Source: Saprospiraceae bacterium (GTDB lineage Bacteria > Bacteroidota > Bacteroidia > Chitinophagales > Saprospiraceae). From it: a stretch of DNA of 58,544 bases. This document shows, in pieces, positions 1 through 8,064 of this stretch. Below the pieces are notes generated by a model. It was not told the origin of the DNA. It made no database searches and saw only the letters and a program-made list of their open reading frames with translations. The position numbers and the translations under genes are program-made. The stretch spans positions 1-58,544 of the forward strand of contig JABDJE010000319.1 in assembly GCA_013002625.1 (NCBI GenBank). The letters are read 5' to 3'. The stretch's first letter is position 1; each line of letters starts with the position of its first letter.

Positions 1-7
1 CCTAAAA

Positions 8-1066
8 ATGTTTGTATTAAATACGGAAATAATGGTTAGAATCAATGGTCATGGACATCTGCTACCGGAACCAAATCAGATTCCGGGCTTTATGAAAAAG
101 AAGGAGGTCTTCTGGATTTCAGAAGATAAAAAATTCATGCATCAAAAGGCATGGCAGCGTCCCATAGATCATCCTTCCTATTTTTTGGAAGATAGATTGG
201 TGTGGCAAAAGCACCACCATATTCAGCATGAGGTTATAATCACCTTGTCACAATTATATTGCAATGGTTTGCCCAAAAGTCTCGCCTATGATGTGATCAG
301 GTTTCAAAATGATTTTCAGGCCGAAATACAATCCCAATATCCCGAAAACTTTACATGTGGATTCACTGTCAATCCTTCATATACCGTATCCGCATTAAAA
401 GAAATTGAACGCTGTGTCCAGAATCTGGGTTTGAGTGTTTTATGCTTACCCACACATTTCTTAAATAAAAAAGGAGAATGGTTATCTATTGGCAATGAAA
501 AAGCGGATCCCATATTCCAACTGGCTGACAAGTATGAACTGGCTGTACAGATCCATCCTTATGACGCACCTAAAATGATCCCGCTGAGCAACCGGTACTG
601 GCGTTTTCATTTGATTTGGATGTGTGCACAAACTGCAGACGCGCATCATATGATCAGCAGCAGAGGGATAGATCAGGAGTTTAATAAAATTCGATACTGC
701 TTCGCCCATGGATCTCAATTTACACAAGCCAGTTATGGACGTAGAGTTCAAGGGTTCAAAGGCAGGCCTGATATATTTGAAAATGCCCATTCTCCTGAAG
801 AAAATGTATTGTCTAAAAATATCTTCTTCGATACGCTTGTGCATGATGTCTTGACAATGCAACTATTGATTGACAGATGCGGCAGCAGTCAGGTCGTGGC
901 GGGTCTTGATAATCCATATCCACTGGGTGAAATGGATTCTGTACAGGGCTCATATCCTGGCAAGGTAATTTTTGACGCTGAGATACATGGTATAATTACT
1001 CAGGAAGAAAAGAAAGCTATTTGGAAAGACAATGTTGAACGTTGGCTTGGTAAAACAATAAAATGA
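8..1066 (+). CDS. 2-amino-3-carboxymuconate-6-semialdehyde decarboxylase-like amidohydrolase
   Basis: Probable ACMSD, the metal-dependent decarboxylase that acts on the ring-opened product of 3-hydroxyanthranilate. Visible family residues are the HGH metal pair (H15, H17) followed by LLPEP, the second-shell QIHPYD (H183), FAHG (H234) and the metal Asp in GLDNPYPLGE (D301). The C-terminal DNPYPLGE block is typical of ACMSD. The usual AHGGG block is changed to AHGSQ here, so some divergence in substrate handling is possible. The frame is open to the left window edge. The ATG at 32 (MVRINGHG) matches the usual family N-terminus better than the ATG at 8, so the true start is uncertain. It lies 4 bp before kynureninase, in the same operon. 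Family is fairly sure; substrate is inferred from the neighbours. Confidence 0.82.
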   Translation: MFVLNTEIMVRINGHGHLLPEPNQIPGFMKKKEVFWISEDKKFMHQKAWQRPIDHPSYFLEDRLVWQKHHHIQHEVIITLSQLYCNGLPKSLAYDVIRFQNDFQAEIQSQYPENFTCGFTVNPSYTVSALKEIERCVQNLGLSVLCLPTHFLNKKGEWLSIGNEKADPIFQLADKYELAVQIHPYDAPKMIPLSNRYWRFHLIWMCAQTADAHHMISSRGIDQEFNKIRYCFAHGSQFTQASYGRRVQGFKGRPDIFENAHSPEENVLSKNIFFDTLVHDVLTMQLLIDRCGSSQVVAGLDNPYPLGEMDSVQGSYPGKVIFDAEIHGIITQEEKKAIWKDNVERWLGKTIK

Positions 1067-1070
1067 TCAA

Positions 1071-2336
1071 ATGGAAAGTGTGCAATTAGATACAGGTGCT
1101 TATGCTGAAGCATTGGATCGAGCGGATCCACTGGCCAGATTCAGAGATAGGTTCAATCTGCCTATACAGGCCAATGGAGAACCACATATATATCTATGCG
1201 GTAATTCCTTAGGACTACAGCCAAAGAAGGCTAATGAATATGTGCAACAAGAAATGGAAGATTGGTCAAAATTGGGTGTTGAGGGTCATATTCATGCAAG
1301 ACATCCGTGGATGCCATATCATGAATTTTTAACTTCTTCGATGGCCAGGGTGGTAGGCGGCAAAGAAATAGAAGTCGTTGTAATGAATAGTTTGACCGTA
1401 AACCTCCATCTCCTCATGGTGTCTTTTTATCGCCCGACGCAAAAGCGGTTTAAGATTCTAATCGAATACTCACCATTCCCATCTGATCGCTTTGCTGTAG
1501 AATCCCAGGCCAGGTTTCATGGATTTGACCCGGCAGAGGCTGTTATTGAAATGCAGCCTGATGTTGACGACTATGTTTCTATGGCCCAGATAGAATCTGT
1601 TTTAAATGAACAGGGCGAAGAAATTGCACTTGTCCTCATCGGCGGGGTAAATTATTATTCCGGGCAAGCTTACAATATAAAATCCATTACCGAATTGGCA
1701 CATGCCAAAGGTGCCATGGTTGGGTTTGATCTGGCGCATGCCGCTGGCAACCTCCATCTCAACTTGCACGATGATGGACCTGACTTTGCAGCCTGGTGTT
1801 CCTATAAGTATCTGAATTCAGGTCCCGGAAGTTTATCGGGCATATTTGTCCATGAAAGACACGCCTATGATACCACGCTGCCAAGATTCCACGGATGGTG
1901 GGGACATAATAAATCGAATAGATTTAAAATGGGTCCCGTATTTGAACCTATGGCCGGAGCCGAAGCTTGGCAACTCAGCAATCCACCTATTTTACCCTTG
2001 GCAGCCATGCGGGCTTCCATGGAATTGTTCGATGAAGCAGGGATGTCTGCACTTAGAGAAAAGTCTGTAAAATTGACAAGTTATCTCCTCAAGCTTTTGG
2101 AGATTTTGGATCATCCAAAAATCAAAGTTATTACACCATCACGTTCAGAAGAAAGAGGATGCCAAATCTCTCTCCAAATCAAAGATGCTGACAAATCGAT
2201 GTTTGATGACATTACAAATCGAGGTGTTATTGCGGATTGGCGAGAACCAGATGTCATTAGAATTGCAACAGTTCCTTTATACAATAGTTATAAGGATGTC
2301 TATGACTTTTATTCGTTGTTAAAAGAAGCTTTGTAA
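1071..2336 (+). CDS. kynU: kynureninase
   Basis: PLP-dependent kynureninase, cleaving kynurenine or 3-hydroxykynurenine to anthranilate or 3-hydroxyanthranilate plus alanine. The sequence shows the N-terminal CGNSLGLQ block (residues 43-50), GFDLAHAAGN (218-227, containing the PLP-contacting Asp) and SYKYLNSGPG with the Schiff-base lysine K246. Its length (421 aa) is normal for the family. It starts 4 bp after the decarboxylase and ends 1 bp before kmo, so the three are almost certainly one transcript. Beside kmo and the 3-hydroxyanthranilate dioxygenase gene, the working substrate is most likely 3-hydroxykynurenine. Cytosolic; no signal peptide is seen. Confidence 0.95.
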   Translation: MESVQLDTGAYAEALDRADPLARFRDRFNLPIQANGEPHIYLCGNSLGLQPKKANEYVQQEMEDWSKLGVEGHIHARHPWMPYHEFLTSSMARVVGGKEIEVVVMNSLTVNLHLLMVSFYRPTQKRFKILIEYSPFPSDRFAVESQARFHGFDPAEAVIEMQPDVDDYVSMAQIESVLNEQGEEIALVLIGGVNYYSGQAYNIKSITELAHAKGAMVGFDLAHAAGNLHLNLHDDGPDFAAWCSYKYLNSGPGSLSGIFVHERHAYDTTLPRFHGWWGHNKSNRFKMGPVFEPMAGAEAWQLSNPPILPLAAMRASMELFDEAGMSALREKSVKLTSYLLKLLEILDHPKIKVITPSRSEERGCQISLQIKDADKSMFDDITNRGVIADWREPDVIRIATVPLYNSYKDVYDFYSLLKEAL

Positions 2337-2337
2337 T

Positions 2338-3687
2338 ATGAAAGATGTTGTAATTATTGGAGCTGGCCTTGCTGGTACCTTAATGGCCATACGGCTTGCT
2401 CAAAGAGGCCACAAGGTTGACCTCTACGAAAAACGACCTGACTTAAGAAAAACAGATATCAGTGCCGGGCGCTCAATCAATCTTGCACTCTCGGACCGTG
2501 GATTACAAGCTTTGGCTATGGCCGACCTCGATGATAAAGCAAAAGAGCTCGTAATTCCGATGCATGGCAGAATGATTCACAGTATCGATGGACATAAAAC
2601 ATTATACCGGTACAGTGGAAGAGAAGAAGACTGGATTAATTCAATCTCGAGACCTGGTTTAAATTCATTATTACTGGATGAAACAGAGAAATATGATGGG
2701 CTTCAAGTGTATTTCGACCATGACGCAGCGCGCGTTGATACCATAAATAAAGACATCACAATAAAGACATCAGACGCTACCGCGAAGCTTGACGTAAGCG
2801 ACAAAATCGTAATCGGCGCAGATGGCGCAGGCTCTTCTTTAAGAAGAGAAATGCAAAGGCGCTCCAACCAGTTGAGATATAATTTTTCTCAAACATTCCT
2901 GGACACCGGTTATAAAGAGCTATGCCTTCCTGCTGGACCAGATGGCACATTTCAAATAGAAAAAAATGCGCTCCACATCTGGCCGCGCGATGGGTTTATG
3001 ATGATAGCCTTGCCAAATCTCGATGCCAGTTTCACCGTTACACTTTTCATGCGTTTTGATGGCCCCAATGGCTTTGACACCATTCAATCTGATGATCAGA
3101 TTCATGCACTATTTGATAAAAATTTTAAAAACGTCAAGAATTTCTTCCCTGATCTCATCCATGAATACAGGACCAACCCTTCCAGTTCTTTGGGGACAAT
3201 CAGGTGTTACCCATGGCAGATAGATGGACAATTTTTACTTATTGGAGATGCAGCACATGCGATAGTTCCATTTTATGGCCAGGGCATGAATTGCTCATTT
3301 GAAGATTGCCTTATTTTGGATCGTTGTATTGATGCAGATGAAGGCAATTGGGATGCTATCCTCAAGAACTTTCAATCTATAAGAAAACAAGACGCCGACG
3401 CTATTGCCGATCTGGCTGAAGATAATTTTTATGAAATGCGCGACGCCACTGCAGATCCTGTATTCAATAAAAAGAGACAAATTGAATTGGCGCTGGAGCA
3501 GGAATACCCCGAATACTATTCGAAATACAGCCTTGTAACTTTTAAAGAAGAAATACCATATCACAAAGCAATGGCGCTAGGTCGTAAACAGGATGAGGTA
3601 CTCATGAAGATTGCTGCAAATACAGATGATATTAGTCAAGTAGATCTTGCCTGGGTGTTTGAAACTGTTAAAGCTGTTGATGGGTGA
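2338..3687 (+). CDS. kmo: kynurenine 3-monooxygenase
   Basis: FAD- and NADPH-dependent hydroxylase making 3-hydroxykynurenine. The N-terminal dinucleotide fold GAGLAG (residues 8-13), followed by LYEKR, binds FAD. GADGAGSSLRREM is the DG motif, and GDAAHAIVPFYGQGMNCSFE (near residues 303-322) is the second FAD motif with the KMO-type PFYGQGMN segment, which sets it apart from other aromatic hydroxylases. Its 449 aa match soluble bacterial KMO. The start ATG lies 1 bp after the kynU stop, so translation is probably coupled. Right after its stop the octamer array begins, separating it from the dioxygenase gene of the same pathway. Confidence 0.94.
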   Translation: MKDVVIIGAGLAGTLMAIRLAQRGHKVDLYEKRPDLRKTDISAGRSINLALSDRGLQALAMADLDDKAKELVIPMHGRMIHSIDGHKTLYRYSGREEDWINSISRPGLNSLLLDETEKYDGLQVYFDHDAARVDTINKDITIKTSDATAKLDVSDKIVIGADGAGSSLRREMQRRSNQLRYNFSQTFLDTGYKELCLPAGPDGTFQIEKNALHIWPRDGFMMIALPNLDASFTVTLFMRFDGPNGFDTIQSDDQIHALFDKNFKNVKNFFPDLIHEYRTNPSSSLGTIRCYPWQIDGQFLLIGDAAHAIVPFYGQGMNCSFEDCLILDRCIDADEGNWDAILKNFQSIRKQDADAIADLAEDNFYEMRDATADPVFNKKRQIELALEQEYPEYYSKYSLVTFKEEIPYHKAMALGRKQDEVLMKIAANTDDISQVDLAWVFETVKAVDG

Positions 3688-4020
3688 GGGAAGGAATGAA
3701 GGAATGAAGGAATGACTGAATGAGGGAATGATTTAATGACCTAATGACCTAATGGGTTTAATGGTTTAATGGTTTAATGACTGAGTGAAGGAAGGAAGGA
3801 ATGATTGAATGATTGAATGATTGAATGATTTAATGACCTAATGACCTAATGACTTAATGACTGATTGATTGAGTGAATGATTGAATGAAGGAATGAAGGA
3901 AGGAATGATTTAATGACCTAATGGGTTTAATGGTTTAATGACTGATTGAGTGATTGAGTGAATGAGTGAATGAGTGAATGATTGAATGAGTGAATGAGTG
4001 AATGATTGAATGTGGGAATG
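3688..4020 (+). repeat. degenerate octanucleotide tandem array (consensus like NNNAATGA)
   Basis: About 41 units of 8 bp run directly from the kmo stop codon. Common units are AGGAATGA, TTGAATGA, GTGAATGA, TTTAATGA, CCTAATGA and CTGATTGA; two units carry a one-base insertion (GTTTAATGG). Higher-order order is visible: the string TTTAATGA-CCTAATGA recurs three times, each time close to a run of GGAATGA or TTGAATGA units. Nearly every unit contains ATGA, an overlapping start and stop codon. Because 8 is not a multiple of 3, the array puts stop codons in all three forward frames. There are no spacers, so it is not a CRISPR. Function unknown. The rest of the gap (4021-4157) is A+T-rich leader for the next gene. 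Confidence 0.95.
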
Positions 4021-4130
4021 TATAGCTTCTTAATATCTAATCCTGAGTTTTAGATTTTAGTTATTGGTTAAAGTTTGAAATTTAAACCAAATAAACGCGA
4101 ATTCAACCATTCCCTCATTATTATATATAT

Positions 4131-4139
4131 TAGTCTTTG
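4131..4139 (+). promoter_or_regulatory. possible -7 promoter box for the dioxygenase gene (variant spacing)
   Basis: TAGTCTTTG sits 19 bp before the dioxygenase ATG. It resembles the Bacteroidota -7 box TAnnTTTG but has three bases between TA and TTTG. It would let the dioxygenase and the phosphatase behind it be transcribed separately from kmo, downstream of the repeat array. Confidence 0.3.
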
Positions 4140-4157
4140 AACCAAATTTCATAAGCC

Positions 4158-4688
4158 ATGCCTATAGCTAGACCTTTTAACCTTCAAAAGTGGATCGATG
4201 AACATCGCGATGAATTAAAACCACCTGTTGGCAACAGGAATCTATATAAAGATGCAGGAGATTACATCGTAATGATCGTTGCAGGCCCGAATGCCAGGAA
4301 AGATTATCATTACAATGAGACAGAAGAACTGTTTTACCAGATTGAAGGCGATATTACTGTTCGCATACAGGAAGATGGCAAAGCAGTTGACGTCCCGATT
4401 AAAGAAGGTGAAATGTTCTTACTTCCTGCCAAAGTGCCTCATTCTCCTATGCGATCGGAGGGGTCGATTGGCCTCGTTGTTGAATTGAAGCGTACTGCTG
4501 AAGAAAGGGATGGTTTGTTATGGTTTTGCGACAATTGTAATGAGAAATTGCATGAATCCTATTTCAAACTTGACAATATAGAAAAGGACTTCCTGCCTCG
4601 ATTTAGAGAGTATTATACAAATACCGAAATGCGTACTTGCAAGAATTGCGGGAACGTTATGGAAGCAGATCAACGTTTTGTTGGATAA
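4158..4688 (+). CDS. 3-hydroxyanthranilate 3,4-dioxygenase
   Basis: Ring-cleaving non-haem Fe(II) dioxygenase of the cupin family, turning 3-hydroxyanthranilate into 2-amino-3-carboxymuconate semialdehyde, the substrate of the decarboxylase gene at the start of this window. The catalytic iron ligands are visible as H51, E57 and H95 (KDYHYNETEELFYQ and VPHSP). The C-terminus keeps the bacterial rubredoxin-like metal site as CDNC (124-127) and CKNC (161-164). The 176 aa fit bacterial enzymes. It is on the same strand as kynU and kmo but separated by the 333-bp repeat array and an A+T-rich leader. Its stop codon overlaps the next start as TAATG. Confidence 0.95.
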   Translation: MPIARPFNLQKWIDEHRDELKPPVGNRNLYKDAGDYIVMIVAGPNARKDYHYNETEELFYQIEGDITVRIQEDGKAVDVPIKEGEMFLLPAKVPHSPMRSEGSIGLVVELKRTAEERDGLLWFCDNCNEKLHESYFKLDNIEKDFLPRFREYYTNTEMRTCKNCGNVMEADQRFVG

Positions 4689-5431
4689 TGTCATACACCT
4701 ACTTTGCTTCAGATTTTCATTTAGGCCTAAACACCCCCCTTTCTTCAAGGGAGCGGGAAATAATAATTGTTTCCTGGTTAGAAGATATTATGTCATCATG
4801 CTCGACATTGTATTTATTGGGCGACTTATTTGATTTCTGGTTTGAATACAAAGAGGTTGTACCGAAAGGGCATTTCAGATTACTCACAATGCTATCAAAA
4901 TTCCATGATCAGGGCATTCCTGTTCATGTGTTCACCGGCAATCACGACATGTGGATGTTTGGCTATCTGGAAGAAGAGTGCGGTGTGACGATACACCGGT
5001 CTCCTATAACCGCAGAGATAAACCATAAAAAATTTCTATTGGGTCATGGCGATGGTTTGGGCCCTGGCGATCATGGCTACAAACTCATTAAGAAAGTCTT
5101 TAGGAATAGAATTAACCAATGGTTGTTTGCACGCTTGCACCCTAATTTCGCGATCAAACTTATGAAGATATCAAGTAAGACCTCAAGAGAAGCAGACAAT
5201 GAATCGCCAGAATTTATGGGTCCGGAAAAAGAATGGCTTGTCCAATATTGCGAACGAAAATTAGAGGATAGTTTTTTTGACTATTTTATTTTTGGTCATC
5301 GTCATATTCCAATTGACTATACATTAAGCAACCAAAAAAGCAGATATATAAATACCGGTGATTGGCTGAGTCACTTCAGTTACGCAAGATTTGATGGTAC
5401 GGATTTGCAATTATTGAAGTACACGCCTTAA
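4688..5431 (+). CDS. lpxH: UDP-2,3-diacylglucosamine diphosphatase-like metallophosphoesterase
   Basis: Calcineurin-type phosphoesterase of the LpxH group, which hydrolyses UDP-2,3-diacylglucosamine to lipid X in lipid A synthesis at the inner membrane face. The metal motifs are all present: DFHLG (D9, H11), GDLFDFW, GNHDMW, GHGDGLGPGD and FGHRHIP. The start is the ATG overlapping the dioxygenase stop (TAATG), giving 247 aa with the first motif at residues 9-13. An upstream in-frame ATG at 4637 would add 17 unlikely residues inside the dioxygenase gene. Why a lipid A gene is coupled to tryptophan breakdown is not obvious. It ends 2 bp before the convergent Asp-box gene. Family is sure; exact substrate is inferred. 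Confidence 0.82.
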   Translation: MSYTYFASDFHLGLNTPLSSREREIIIVSWLEDIMSSCSTLYLLGDLFDFWFEYKEVVPKGHFRLLTMLSKFHDQGIPVHVFTGNHDMWMFGYLEEECGVTIHRSPITAEINHKKFLLGHGDGLGPGDHGYKLIKKVFRNRINQWLFARLHPNFAIKLMKISSKTSREADNESPEFMGPEKEWLVQYCERKLEDSFFDYFIFGHRHIPIDYTLSNQKSRYINTGDWLSHFSYARFDGTDLQLLKYTP

Positions 5432-5433
5432 GA

Positions 5434-6759
5434 CTAAAAATCTATCAATGCTGTCCAGACGCTGAGAGTGTCTTTGTTCAGTTGGGTCCATATCGGTCTT
5501 ACCATACCATCTTTTACACTGATATCATTGTAATCGCCAAAAAAGACATTTGGATTTGGAAGAAATGAACGGCTATTAATTTTCTTGTTTGTAAATGACT
5601 TTCCTCCATCCGTACTGTACGCCAAGTAAACATCTGTGGTATTGTCATCATGATGACGGCGATCATAAAACACAGTATAAATATAACCTGTGGATTCATC
5701 GATTGACATCCATGTTAAAAACTGCTGAGAACCGGCTTTGTCGTCGTTAACGCGTGTGGGTTCTGACCAACTTTGTCCATTGTCATTCGAATAGGTTAGC
5801 CAAATATCTGTATCCTCTTCGCCATTGCGTTGATCACTCCAATTGATATATAATGTGCCATGGTTTGGACCACCAGAACGATCTATCCCGGTTATAGGCA
5901 TCCCATTGCAACGCGCGATACCTGGAATATCGATAGACCATCCTCCAGGCTGCTCAGCGACCACAATATCCTCTTCCATCCATGTCTGACCGCCATCAAG
6001 AGATTTATCAAAATATATTTTATTATCGTATGACCATGCGACGTAGACCTCACCGTTCAGTCCGACACATGGTACAGCTCCTTCTGGTGTCTGATCATCA
6101 TCGATACAATCCCCCTCGAATTGATTGATCCGAAGCGGATCTGTCCAGGAGGCACCACCGTCTATTGACTTAGAAAAAAGAATTCTTGATTTATCTGAGG
6201 ATTTTTTGGATCCGTATAAGTCAAACTCAGTCCATGTAATATACACTGTATTGTCCTCTGGATCGATTGCTAACCAATGCTTATCCTGGTCTTTAGGTGA
6301 CCTTGGTTTTGTATATGAGCCATCATTCCAGCTCTGCCCGCCATCTTCTGATTTCTGAATTACAATCCGATCCAACCACGCTTCACTTCTGCGTAATCCA
6401 CCATCGGGATTTGATAAATGCGCATAATAAAAATTACCATCATAATCCGAACGTATAACAGGATCTCCATAGACCCCATAAGAAGATTTTAATCTATCCT
6501 TTGTCCAGCTTTTACCGCCGTCATTGGATACATATACATTGTCCAGCACAGCGCCAGCAACCACATTTTGACTGTTTGCGGAATTAATACAAATGGTTGG
6601 TTCACAGGGGCCCAAAGTACCGCTGGATGCATGAATTAAAACGGCCTCAATGGCATCCATTGAGCTGTCCTTGATTACAGAACTTGTTTTTTGGCTGCAG
6701 GCCAAAGCAATTACGGAACTTATAAGACTAAAACAGAGGAATAATCTAAGCATAATCAT
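5434..6759 (-). CDS. Asp-box (BNR/sialidase-like) beta-propeller lipoprotein
   Basis: Predicted lipoprotein with a short hydrophobic signal and lipobox ending at Cys21 (VIALAC). The mature part carries repeated Asp-box motifs: SNDGGKSWTKD, SEDGGQSWNDG, SIDGGASWTDP, SLDGGQTWMEE, SNDNGQSWSEP and STDGGKSFTNK. This is the signature of a six-bladed sialidase or exo-glycosidase-type propeller. I do not see the arginine triad of true sialidases clearly enough to call an enzyme, so it may be a binding or structural propeller. It starts 3 bp after frr on the same strand, so it likely rides on the serS-yugP-frr transcript. An alternative start is Met3. Confidence 0.78.
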   Translation of the reverse strand: MIMLRLFLCFSLISSVIALACSQKTSSVIKDSSMDAIEAVLIHASSGTLGPCEPTICINSANSQNVVAGAVLDNVYVSNDGGKSWTKDRLKSSYGVYGDPVIRSDYDGNFYYAHLSNPDGGLRRSEAWLDRIVIQKSEDGGQSWNDGSYTKPRSPKDQDKHWLAIDPEDNTVYITWTEFDLYGSKKSSDKSRILFSKSIDGGASWTDPLRINQFEGDCIDDDQTPEGAVPCVGLNGEVYVAWSYDNKIYFDKSLDGGQTWMEEDIVVAEQPGGWSIDIPGIARCNGMPITGIDRSGGPNHGTLYINWSDQRNGEEDTDIWLTYSNDNGQSWSEPTRVNDDKAGSQQFLTWMSIDESTGYIYTVFYDRRHHDDNTTDVYLAYSTDGGKSFTNKKINSRSFLPNPNVFFGDYNDISVKDGMVRPIWTQLNKDTLSVWTALIDF

Positions 6760-6762
6760 CGG

Positions 6763-7326
6763 TTACACTGTCATGATATCTTTTTCCTTGGCCTCAATCA
6801 ATTTGTTTACATCTTCTCCAAACTTATTCACAATATCCTGCACTTCTGACTCCCTGCGCTTGCCCTGATCCTCAGGATATCCATCTTTCACTTCACTTTT
6901 AATCACATCCAGCATTTTATGCCGTTCATTTCTCAAGCTAATCTTGGTTTCTTCACCAAGGTGTTTGGCATATTTCACCATTTCGCGTCTGCGCTCTTCT
7001 GTCAATGGTGGAATAGAAATACGCACAAATTCTCCATCATTCATAGGTGTCAAACCTAGGTTAGAGGCAAAAATTGCTTGTTCAATTACTCCCAGCATCG
7101 ATTTTTCCCATGGCTGAATAGATATGGTTTTTGAATCTGGTGTAGACAGATTCGCGACTTGCGAAAGCGGTGTTGGATTACCGTAATACTCCAACATAAT
7201 ATCTTTGAGGATACTCGTAGAAGCTTTGCCGGTCCGCACTTTCATCAATTCAGACTTTAAGTGGTCGATAGCTTTAACCATATTTTCACGGCCATCCTCA
7301 AATGCCATTTCAATTAACTCGCTCAT
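6763..7326 (-). CDS. frr: ribosome recycling factor
   Basis: RRF dissociates the post-termination ribosome together with EF-G. The N-terminal helix, the KVRTGKAS segment (near 30-37), the beta domain with YYGNPTPLSQVANLS, and the RISIPPLTEERRREMVKYAK hallmark are all present. Its 187 aa are normal. Unusually it is not beside pyrH here but sits between a YugP-like peptidase gene (38 bp upstream) and an Asp-box lipoprotein gene (3 bp downstream). Confidence 0.97.
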   Translation of the reverse strand: MSELIEMAFEDGRENMVKAIDHLKSELMKVRTGKASTSILKDIMLEYYGNPTPLSQVANLSTPDSKTISIQPWEKSMLGVIEQAIFASNLGLTPMNDGEFVRISIPPLTEERRREMVKYAKHLGEETKISLRNERHKMLDVIKSEVKDGYPEDQGKRRESEVQDIVNKFGEDVNKLIEAKEKDIMTV

Positions 7327-7364
7327 AATTTCCTTGTTAGTTTTTCTAAAATAAGGTATTCTTT

Positions 7365-8054
7365 CTAATCATTACCCATGAAACGCAAAAGGAAGAACAA
7401 GAATATTGCTAATGACATCAATGCATTATTGACATAGGTCATCGCTGCCCACCATAATGAATCTCTTGCGCCATCGTATTCTGCCCCATGTGTGATATTC
7501 GTATCATCCAACCAAGCCAATGCTCGTTTAGAGGCATCAAATTCTACCGGCAAGGTTATTAATGCAAATAATGCGGTTACGCCAAATGTAGCAGCAAAAA
7601 TACCCATCATCATATTACTTGAGAACATTGCAGTGCCACCTAATACAAACAGTCCAATAAATAAAAACTGCTGCACCGATGAAGAAAACTGAACAACGGG
7701 TACAAGATTTGATCTTAATGTTAACATTGAATAAGCTTCTGCATGCTGAACAGCATGGCCACATTCATGTGCGGCGACAGCTGCTGCTGCAACACTTCTG
7801 CTGTTATAAACCGGTTCGCTTAATGCAATGGTTTTTGTTAATGGATTGTAATGATCGGTCAACGCACCTCTACCAGGTACAATTTTCACATCATAAATAC
7901 CATAATGGTCAAGCATGGCTTTGGCAACTTCTGCCCCGGTCAATCCACTGCTCGTAGGAATCTTGCTATTCTTATTAAAAACAGATTTCAACCTACTGTT
8001 CAGAATTAAACCGATTCCAGTAAAAGCGAGTACTATGACAAAATAAAACGACAT
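7365..8054 (-). CDS. YugP-family membrane zinc metallopeptidase
   Basis: Predicted integral membrane zinc peptidase of the YugP/Zn_peptidase_2 family. An N-terminal membrane segment (residues 3-19) is followed by a conserved GLTGAEVAKAMLD region, then the zinc motif HECGH (96-100) and several hydrophobic segments towards the C-terminus. It has 229 aa, typical of the family. The cellular substrate is unknown in general. It lies 10 bp downstream of serS and upstream of frr on the same strand, suggesting one operon. Confidence 0.85.
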   Translation of the reverse strand: MSFYFVIVLAFTGIGLILNSRLKSVFNKNSKIPTSSGLTGAEVAKAMLDHYGIYDVKIVPGRGALTDHYNPLTKTIALSEPVYNSRSVAAAAVAAHECGHAVQHAEAYSMLTLRSNLVPVVQFSSSVQQFLFIGLFVLGGTAMFSSNMMMGIFAATFGVTALFALITLPVEFDASKRALAWLDDTNITHGAEYDGARDSLWWAAMTYVNNALMSLAIFLFFLLRFMGND

Positions 8055-8064
8055 AACTATTTCT

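Noticed and set aside
3688..4020. Octamer array as a CRISPR array
   Set aside because: Units are 8 bp and contiguous, with no spacers and no cas genes in the window.
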